Assembly (NCBI GenBank): GCA_013695495.1
Contig: JACDAK010000167.1
Location: forward strand, 1 to 8,191
Source: Blastocatellia bacterium
GTDB lineage: Bacteria; Acidobacteriota; Blastocatellia; Pyrinomonadales; Pyrinomonadaceae
DNA length: 8,191 bases
Direction of reading: 5' to 3'
Position numbers and translations under genes: made by a program. Below are positions 1-5,276 of the stretch, in pieces. Under the pieces are notes generated by a model that saw only the letters and a program-made list of their open reading frames with translations, ran no database searches and was not told the origin of the DNA. The first letter of the stretch is position 1. Every line of letters begins with the position of its first letter.

Positions 1-904
1 GTGTTACAGCATTCAATCCGAGATCAGCCATCGAAATGCGGTTGACCAGTAACGGATTCGCCGGGTCCAGTACGTCGTAAACCCGCAGGTCACCTGGGTG
101 CTCACCGTTGCTCGCCGTCACCTCACGAGCACTGTATAGATAGCGGCCGTCTTCGCTTGTCCATGTGCTGTGCATATTATTACCGGCAGTTATCGACGCG
201 CTCGGGTCCGTAATTGTTCCGAGCAAGACCGGCATTTGTTTGCCAAGGTTGCTGATATCGTAGATCTCCGTCTTCGCTCGGTTCTGACTTGTTCCCCAAC
301 CCGAGGTGTACATCCGCCCTCCGCGAATGTGCATTGCGTGTACCCAGTTCACTTCGGTTACAGCCAGATCACTAATATGCACCGGGTTTGCCGGATCGCT
401 GACATTAACGATCTTGATCAACTTTTGCGAGGTGAAATTTGAATTTGCGATCAAGTAAGCAGACCCGTTGTGGCTATGGATCAGCATCTCGTGGATCGAA
501 TTATAGCCGTTACCATTCGCCGAATTAACAATACCTAGCAAAGAAGGTTGTGACGGATCAGTGAGGTCCACAATATGGACGCCGCCCCCGTTTCCGCTGC
601 CAAAATAGCCGCGGTTCCCCACTACGATCGATTCAAGAAATTGCTGGTTGTTACCGGGGTTATACCATGATCGCAACACAGGATTATCCGGATCCGAAAC
701 GTCAAAGATGAACGCGCCCCGACAAGAGTAGCTCCCCATGACTGCGATATTCCCATCCGCGTGGATATCTGCGAACCGCAGGGCGTTTGAAGCAGCGCAC
801 GTTGGCGTTATCTGCGAACGCAAACGAACCTTTTGTGCGTCGGTAGAAATAGCTGAACCAAGGCAAACGAAAAGAACGGCGAAAATCAATCTTGAAGATG
901 TCAT
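1..904 (-). CDS. Secreted LVIVD-repeat beta-propeller protein, C-terminus outside window
   Basis: An open frame starts with ATG at 904-902 and runs off the left edge without a stop (301 codons plus one base). Residues 1-24 look like a Sec signal peptide: an Arg near the N-terminus, a hydrophobic core (LIFAVLFVCLGSA) and likely cleavage after the Ala-Gln near residue 24. The mature part carries recurring strand-turn units of the LVIVD type: AFIFDVSDPDNPV (64-76), VHIVDLTDPSQPS (109-121), IKIVNVSDPANPV (163-175), a degenerate EIYDISN (213-219), and LRVYDVLDPANPL (273-285). Spacing of roughly 45-60 residues fits blades of a beta-propeller. An HSTWTSEDGRYLYSA segment (245-259) also resembles LVIVD propeller proteins as I remember them. 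The product is probably exported to the periplasm or cell surface; a C-terminal sorting or anchor domain may lie outside the window. Ligand and role are unknown. It has its own promoter (956-985) and is probably separate from the upstream operon. No clear ribosome binding site precedes the ATG. The gene is quite secure; the fold is likely; no function is claimed. Confidence 0.82.
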   Translation of the reverse strand, partial: MTSSRLIFAVLFVCLGSAISTDAQKVRLRSQITPTCAASNALRFADIHADGNIAVMGSYSCRGAFIFDVSDPDNPVLRSWYNPGNNQQFLESIVVGNRGYFGSGNGGGVHIVDLTDPSQPSLLGIVNSANGNGYNSIHEMLIHSHNGSAYLIANSNFTSQKLIKIVNVSDPANPVHISDLAVTEVNWVHAMHIRGGRMYTSGWGTSQNRAKTEIYDISNLGKQMPVLLGTITDPSASITAGNNMHSTWTSEDGRYLYSAREVTASNGEHPGDLRVYDVLDPANPLLVNRISMADLGLNAVT

Positions 905-955
905 TGAGTTGATTGGAGCAATCTAGCTGCGCTTCTAAGTTTTGTAATCGGAAGA

Positions 956-985
956 ATTATAATCTGATTTTTCAAACTTTGTCGA
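956..985 (-). promoter_or_regulatory. Sigma70-type promoter for the LVIVD-repeat gene
   Basis: On the minus strand, TCGACA at 985-980 matches the -35 consensus TTGACA in 5 of 6 positions. An 18-base AT-rich spacer follows, then a perfect -10 box TATAAT at 961-956. Transcription would start near 949, leaving a 5' untranslated region of about 45 bases before the ATG at 904. It lies in the only sizeable gap downstream of the six-gene cluster, which supports independent expression of the secreted propeller gene. No operator-like palindrome was seen overlapping it. Confidence 0.6.
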
Positions 986-1032
986 AGCGAAGGCGCGACT
1001 CTGCGCCGACTGAAGTGACTGAACGGGCTGAA

Positions 1033-1668
1033 CTACGAAGCGCGCTGAGACGCCTCGCGTATGACAAGATCAAATGTTCCCGGTTCTACCTTGCGGAACC
1101 GCCGGTTGCGGTTGAGTGATACCGCGATAGAGATAGTTGGATTGTTGCCTTTGAACTGCATACCGCCCGCAACCAAAAGGTTGTAAAGCTCGTTCACATG
1201 CAGCGGACGGCCCGATTCGCGAAGCAGCAGCGTGCATGCTTGCGTGATCGTTCGGTCGGCAAATCTGTGGCTCACCGGTTCCGGATTGTTCGTTCGGGAC
1301 GGAACCCGGCTCTGATTGAAATAGCTTACCGTACCCGGAGTTGCCGTCCGCCGTCGGCTAGGTAGTTCAGGTTCAGAATTGATGTCGAATGCTGTGTTCC
1401 GCGGCCTCTGCACAATGGGATCCCGGTCGCCTTCGATTAGTCTCGGCCTGTCCCCCTCGAACGACCGGCTCCCGGAACGCATCGAGACCAACAGGCTGTC
1501 GATCGCGGACTCAGTTTGCGACGCCATGTTTTCTAGAACTCTTATCTCTTCGCGCAGGTGTTCGCCCTCATCCTCGATCTCGCGCAGTCGCGCGATCAGG
1601 CGGTTTTGAGCGTTGCGAGTCTGATGGAGACTCTGCTCAAGTGTCTCTATAAGGTTCTTGTCCAACAT
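1033..1668 (-). CDS. Coiled-coil protein with C-terminal HARE-HTH winged-helix domain
   Basis: 211 residues, ATG at 1668-1666, stop TAG at 1035-1033. Three parts are visible. Residues 5-60 are charged and heptad-like (leucine-rich with Glu, Arg and Gln) and probably form a coiled coil that oligomerises the protein. Residues 63-137 are a low-complexity, Arg/Pro/Ser/Asp-rich linker, probably disordered. Residues 138-203 resemble a HARE-HTH winged helix: ITQACTLLLRESGRPLHVNE, then a helix LYNLLVAGGM, then NNPTISIAVSLNRN with a basic stretch, and a closing PGTFDLV wing. HARE-HTH domains occur in ASXL proteins, the RNA polymerase delta subunit and many restriction or DNA-modification proteins, and are proposed to bind DNA. 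No nuclease, methylase or other enzymatic domain is present. It lies 40 bases downstream of the prenyl synthase gene and is probably the last gene of the operon. A DNA-binding or nucleoid/transcription-associated role is inferred, and its target is unknown. Confidence 0.85.
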   Translation of the reverse strand: MLDKNLIETLEQSLHQTRNAQNRLIARLREIEDEGEHLREEIRVLENMASQTESAIDSLLVSMRSGSRSFEGDRPRLIEGDRDPIVQRPRNTAFDINSEPELPSRRRTATPGTVSYFNQSRVPSRTNNPEPVSHRFADRTITQACTLLLRESGRPLHVNELYNLLVAGGMQFKGNNPTISIAVSLNRNRRFRKVEPGTFDLVIREASQRAS

Positions 1669-1708
1669 GTTGCACGATTACGCAGAGTGGGCTGCAGCTC
1701 AGGAATTT

Positions 1709-2728
1709 TCAGCTACTTCTGCCGATAACAAAGGACGGGATCTCGTCCAAAGCTGTACGATACTCGCTTTTAGGGAAAACATCAAGACTTTTTCGCGCCG
1801 CCTCGGCGTAACCCGCAGCGACCTTACGCACTTCATCGATCACGTTATGTTCCAGCATCGCATCGTTTAGCCGGTCTTTCACCTCGGCCGAAAACATGCC
1901 GGATAGAAGCACTTCTTCAAGTACAACTTTAAGTGCCGGGTCGCGCTCGATCAGAGTGATCAGCGGCAGAGTCACCTTTCCTTCAAGCAGATCGGCGCCG
2001 GCGGCCTTGCCCAACGCCTCGCGTTCTGCCGTGATATCAAGCAGATCATCAGCAAGTTGAAAAGCAATGCCGAGGTTCATTCCGTACTCGCGCATCGCAG
2101 TCTGTTCGTCGCGACCGGCTCCGGCAAGAATCGCCCCGATCTCGCTGCATCCGGCGAATAGATACGCAGTCTTTCGCTCGAGAATATCGAAATACTCGGC
2201 GCGCGTGATGCTGAGGTTGCCGAGCATTGTCAGCTGGATCAACTCCCCCTCGGTCATCTTCCGCGTCAGCTTTGTGAGGATGTCGAGAATTGCCAGCGAT
2301 CGTTCACGTAGCGACGTCTCGAACGCGGACATATACAGCCAGTCGCCCATCAGCACCGCTGTCTGATTGCCGAATCGCGAATTGATGGACGAACGATTAC
2401 GCCGCAGATCTGCATTATCAATGATGTCGTCATGAACCAAGGTTGCCGTATGAAGCATTTCCATGACCGTCGCAAGCCTGATCACTGGGTCGGCATCTCC
2501 CCTGCCTCCTACAGCATAGCTGGAGAGGATTAGCAGTGCCGGACGCACGCGCTTCCCTCCCGACGCCCGCAGATAGTCTCCCAAATAGCTGATCACCTGG
2601 ATATTAGACTGAGCCTGGCGTTCAAACTCGTCTTCCACCAGCCCCATCTCGCGTTTAATTAGTCCGAATATTCGACGGGAGGTGGCATCGGGAAAAAGCT
2701 CCTTCTTTTTTGTGGCGAACGTCTGCAT
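1709..2728 (-). CDS. Long-chain polyprenyl diphosphate synthase (trans-isoprenyl diphosphate synthase, IspB/HepT-like)
   Basis: 339 residues, a normal full length, starting at ATG 2728-2726. The enzyme adds isopentenyl diphosphate units head-to-tail to an allylic primer, making the polyprenyl tail used for respiratory quinones. All family landmarks are present: GGKRVRPAL (57-65) for IPP binding; the first Asp-rich motif DDIID (100-104) preceded by LHTATLVH and followed by RR (109-110); GDWLY (128-132); KT (186-187); the second Asp-rich motif ADDLLD (226-231); and GADLLEGKVTLPL (244-256). Ala96 lies five residues before the first Asp-rich motif, where short-chain synthases usually carry a bulky aromatic residue. 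This points to a long product (about C35-C50), although exact length cannot be read from sequence. It is cytosolic. The start lies 9 bases after the yajQ stop, so the two are almost certainly co-transcribed. Family assignment is secure; the chain length is inference. Confidence 0.95.
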   Translation of the reverse strand: MQTFATKKKELFPDATSRRIFGLIKREMGLVEDEFERQAQSNIQVISYLGDYLRASGGKRVRPALLILSSYAVGGRGDADPVIRLATVMEMLHTATLVHDDIIDNADLRRNRSSINSRFGNQTAVLMGDWLYMSAFETSLRERSLAILDILTKLTRKMTEGELIQLTMLGNLSITRAEYFDILERKTAYLFAGCSEIGAILAGAGRDEQTAMREYGMNLGIAFQLADDLLDITAEREALGKAAGADLLEGKVTLPLITLIERDPALKVVLEEVLLSGMFSAEVKDRLNDAMLEHNVIDEVRKVAAGYAEAARKSLDVFPKSEYRTALDEIPSFVIGRSS

Positions 2729-2737
2729 TCAGGTGAA

Positions 2738-3235
2738 CTAGTTACTCCGGAAATTATCAAACTGCATATCGATCCCGAAATCTGTAGCCTTTAGCTTGGC
2801 TATGACGTCCTGAAGCGTATCTCGGTCCTTGCCCGAAACGCGAACCGTTTCACCCTGAATCGAAGCCTGCACCTTCAGCTTGGCGTCCTTTATGAATTTA
2901 ACTACTTCTTTCGCCTTCTCGATCGGGATTCCCTGCTGTATCTTCACGACTTGCCGCACCGTGCTGCCGGCGGCAGGTTCGATCTTCTGGTAATCAAGCG
3001 CCTTTAACGAAATACCGCGCTTCACCAGCTTGCTCTGCAGAATATCGTTCATATTCCGAAGCTTCGTCTCGTCTTCAGCCGCCAACAGCAGGTCCTTATC
3101 CTGTAGTTCGACCGACGCTTTACTACCCTTGAAATCAAAACGCTGCGAGACCTCTTTCGTGGTTTGATTGATCGCGTTATCAACCTCCGCGTAATCCGTC
3201 TTCGAAACAATATCAAATGAATTTTCCTTTGCCAT
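2738..3235 (-). CDS. yajQ: YajQ family protein (UPF0234), nucleotide / cyclic-di-GMP binding
   Basis: 165 residues, essentially the length of E. coli YajQ (163). The start is ATG at 3235-3233 and the stop TAG is at 2740-2738. Family hallmarks are visible: SFDIVSKTDYAEVDNAINQ at the N-terminus (6-24), a VSQRFDFKGSKASVEL segment (29-44), LVKRGIS (70-76), QGIPIEKAKEVVKFIKDAKL followed by KVQASIQGE (101-129), VRVSGKDRDTLQDVIA (132-147), and a C-terminal FDNFR (159-163). The family folds as two ferredoxin-like (RRM-like) domains. E. coli YajQ binds nucleotides and tRNA, and Xanthomonas and Pseudomonas homologues bind cyclic-di-GMP and act with a transcription factor. Which role applies here cannot be told from sequence. 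It is cytosolic, with no signal peptide or membrane segment. The gene sits 32 bases after the TatD gene and 9 bases before the prenyl synthase gene. No clear Shine-Dalgarno sequence is seen. Confidence 0.94.
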   Translation of the reverse strand: MAKENSFDIVSKTDYAEVDNAINQTTKEVSQRFDFKGSKASVELQDKDLLLAAEDETKLRNMNDILQSKLVKRGISLKALDYQKIEPAAGSTVRQVVKIQQGIPIEKAKEVVKFIKDAKLKVQASIQGETVRVSGKDRDTLQDVIAKLKATDFGIDMQFDNFRSN

Positions 3236-3267
3236 ACTAAGATTTTGCCACGAGTGGCGTCTTAAAA

Positions 3268-4083
3268 CTACTTTGAAGGCTCGACTGATCCGTCGAGAGC
3301 TTCCAATCTGAAAAAGTTGAGGAAGTTGCTCGTTGTGTGTTTCGCGAGTTCCTCGAATGAAACCCCGAAAAAATTAGCCAGAAATTGCGCAGTGTGCACG
3401 ACCATTGCCGGCTCGTTGCGCTTCCCACGGAAAGGGATCGGCGTTAAGAACGGGCAGTCTGTCTCAACCAGAAGGCGATCCAAAGGTACGACGCGAGCCG
3501 CATCTCTCAAATTCTCAGCCTTCTTAAATGTAACATTGCCTGCGAACGATATGAGAAAGCCGAGCCTCATCAAAGCCTCAGCCATTTCTGGCGTCCCTCC
3601 GAAACAATGCATGATGCCCCCGCGAAACCCCAGGTGCGAGCACTCCTCTTTCAAGATTTCAACCGTTTCCGCGTCAGCATCGCGACTGTGAATAATGATA
3701 GGAAGGTCTAGCTCGCGGGCTTTTCTGATCTGATGGCGAAATACTCCACGCTGAACCTCCCGTGGACTATATTCATAGTAATAGTCGAGCCCGATCTCGC
3801 CCCAGGCGATCACTTTCGGGAACGACGTGGCCAGCTCCGCGAGGTGGGCTTCCGCCGCATCGTCGTAAAGCTTGGCGTCGTGCGGGTGAACACCGACGGC
3901 GGCAAACACATTGTCATACTGGTTCGCCACCGCAACAGCCTTGCGGAAGTCATCGGAATGAGGATTCCCGGTACCCACGTTCAGCATCGCGCGAACGCCC
4001 GCAGCACGCGCCCGCGCAACTACTTCGTCGCGGTCCTCATCAAAGGCTTCGCCGTCAATATGGCAATGAGAATCAATGAGCAT
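3268..4083 (-). CDS. TatD-family metal-dependent hydrolase (TatD/YcfH-type DNase)
   Basis: A TIM-barrel amidohydrolase-type enzyme of the TatD family. Characterised members are metal-dependent 3'-5' exonucleases or have D-aminoacyl-tRNA deacylase activity. Counting from the ATG at 4083-4081 it has 271 residues, usual for the family. Metal-site residues are all present: DSHCHID (4-10, His6 and His8), WGEIGLDYYY (94-103, Glu96), IIHSRDA (130-136, His132), GIMHCFGG (156-163, His159) and VETDCPFLTP (206-215, Asp209). The barrel opens directly with MLIDSHCHID, as in typical family members, so I prefer this ATG. In-frame TTG codons at 4095 and 4092 could extend the protein by four residues, and the ribosome binding site does not decide. 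It lies 29 bases downstream of the secreted protein gene and 32 bases upstream of yajQ. A TatD-type gene near metG is a common bacterial arrangement, often read as a link to translation or tRNA quality. The in vivo substrate is not known. Confidence 0.93.
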   Translation of the reverse strand: MLIDSHCHIDGEAFDEDRDEVVARARAAGVRAMLNVGTGNPHSDDFRKAVAVANQYDNVFAAVGVHPHDAKLYDDAAEAHLAELATSFPKVIAWGEIGLDYYYEYSPREVQRGVFRHQIRKARELDLPIIIHSRDADAETVEILKEECSHLGFRGGIMHCFGGTPEMAEALMRLGFLISFAGNVTFKKAENLRDAARVVPLDRLLVETDCPFLTPIPFRGKRNEPAMVVHTAQFLANFFGVSFEELAKHTTSNFLNFFRLEALDGSVEPSK

Positions 4084-4112
4084 TCCATTCAACAACCTGT
4101 TTAGGCCCGCAC

Positions 4113-5276
4113 TCAGTTACTTACAAACCTAATAGAATTCAGCAATCGCATCATGATCTCAAGATCGTCAGGATCTTTGTAAACGAGTGCGACCTGAAAC
4201 GCAATGCCCTTCTGGTTCGAGATAAACAGCCGCTTGTACGATTCGGTCGCATGATCAAAAGTTTCCACCCAGGCAAACTCCACACCGCCGATCTTTATCT
4301 CTATTGAGGGCTGCAGAACCTCTTCCTCTTCGCTGAGATAATGCGTCACGTAAGTATCGCCGACATATTTTGGCTTGAAGTTTGGAAACGGGACGCGTTC
4401 GGCAAGGAACATGATAGATGCGTCGCTGATGCCTTCGGTCGGCAGCTGTTTCGACACGATCCCGAGCATACGAACGTTCTCGGGCGTTAGCTGGGTCGCT
4501 AGCTTCGTGTGAGACTCGGCTACTCGTTCCTTTCCCAATTCGAAGATCTCTCCGACGAAACCTTCGTCGACTACCTTCCAGCCCGCAGGCAGGTTCATCG
4601 AACTGCCAAAAAATGCCGATCTAAAAGCGTGGTCCTTAAAAGTTACCCCGAAATCCGCCGGCAGTTCTACCCGCTTTTGTGCCGCGACGGGCTCTTTTGT
4701 AATCTCGAAGGAATCGAAAAACCGTTTGATCCGCCCACTGTTACCTTCAAGCAAAGCCCCCGATTGGTGGGTCAGCTTTCCGGGCGTTTCAACCGAAATG
4801 ACAAACAAACGCGGGCCGGCAACGATCGACCGCATCGACATCGTTGTCTTGGCCCCCTCGATCACTGAATCGCGCCCGTAGCGCGAACCGAAATTCAACT
4901 CAGCGTCTGATATCACTCGGCCCTGCATCGCATCGGACTGAACGTTCCGCATATGATCGAATCGAACGTTTAAATCGTAGCGGTCAGTCATATCAGTCGG
5001 AAAATCGATGATCGTCACCGCATAAGAAGCTAGACCTGTTGGAAGCGAATAGATGAGCATCTCCGTTTTCCCGTACGAAGATTCGATAGGCGATTTCTCA
5101 AATTTAGGAGCCGCCGGAAAGGCTATCTTAAATCCTCCAGCTTCCGACTCAAACACCTTCGTATTACTACTGATTGCACGCGGAGGAGGCGGTTGTTTCG
5201 CCGAGGGTTTCTGCGACTGTACCGCACCCGCAGTTCCGATCAAGCAAACACCCGCTAAAACGATCAAGTTCTTCAT
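4113..5276 (-). CDS. Secreted protein of unknown function with two similar-looking domains
   Basis: 387 residues, ATG at 5276-5274, stop TAA at 4115-4113. I do not recognise a named family. Residues 1-22 look like a Sec signal peptide: Lys2, hydrophobic core LIVLAGVCLIGTAGA, cleavage somewhere around AGA/VQSQ. The single Cys11 does not fit a lipobox. A short Lys/Pro-rich stretch (23-34) leads to two alpha/beta-looking halves. Half 1 is about 42-193 (EAGGFKIAFPAAPKF at the start, RIKRFFDSFEIT at the end) and half 2 is about 213-386 (AFFGSSMNLPAGWKV at the start, MMRLLNSIRFVS at the end). The layout, with an opening beta segment containing F/L-P and a closing helix plus strand, recalls PsbP/Mog1-like or DUF1795-type small domains, but that is only a resemblance. 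The start codon overlaps the metG stop (ATGA at 5276-5273), so translation is probably coupled to metG. It is likely periplasmic. No catalytic motif was seen. Confidence 0.85.
   Translation of the reverse strand: MKNLIVLAGVCLIGTAGAVQSQKPSAKQPPPPRAISSNTKVFESEAGGFKIAFPAAPKFEKSPIESSYGKTEMLIYSLPTGLASYAVTIIDFPTDMTDRYDLNVRFDHMRNVQSDAMQGRVISDAELNFGSRYGRDSVIEGAKTTMSMRSIVAGPRLFVISVETPGKLTHQSGALLEGNSGRIKRFFDSFEITKEPVAAQKRVELPADFGVTFKDHAFRSAFFGSSMNLPAGWKVVDEGFVGEIFELGKERVAESHTKLATQLTPENVRMLGIVSKQLPTEGISDASIMFLAERVPFPNFKPKYVGDTYVTHYLSEEEEVLQPSIEIKIGGVEFAWVETFDHATESYKRLFISNQKGIAFQVALVYKDPDDLEIMMRLLNSIRFVSN

Noticed and set aside
992..1007. GC-rich hairpin (GGCGC, 6-base loop, GCGCC) downstream of the HARE-HTH gene as operon terminator
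   Set aside because: The position is right, 26 bases past the stop codon, but the stem is only 5 bp and no T-tract follows on the minus strand, so it cannot be called an intrinsic terminator with any confidence.
3247..3297. Two small inverted repeats near the end of the TatD gene (GCCAC/GTGGC at 3247-3258; CTCGAC/GTCGAG at 3280-3297)
   Set aside because: Stems are short, one lies inside coding sequence, and neither is followed by a run of Ts; the close spacing to yajQ argues for read-through.
5244..5246. Cys11 of the secreted 387-residue protein as a lipoprotein acylation site
   Set aside because: The preceding residues (Leu-Ala-Gly-Val) do not make a lipobox because the -1 position is Val, and the hydrophobic core continues past the Cys; a signal peptidase I site fits better.
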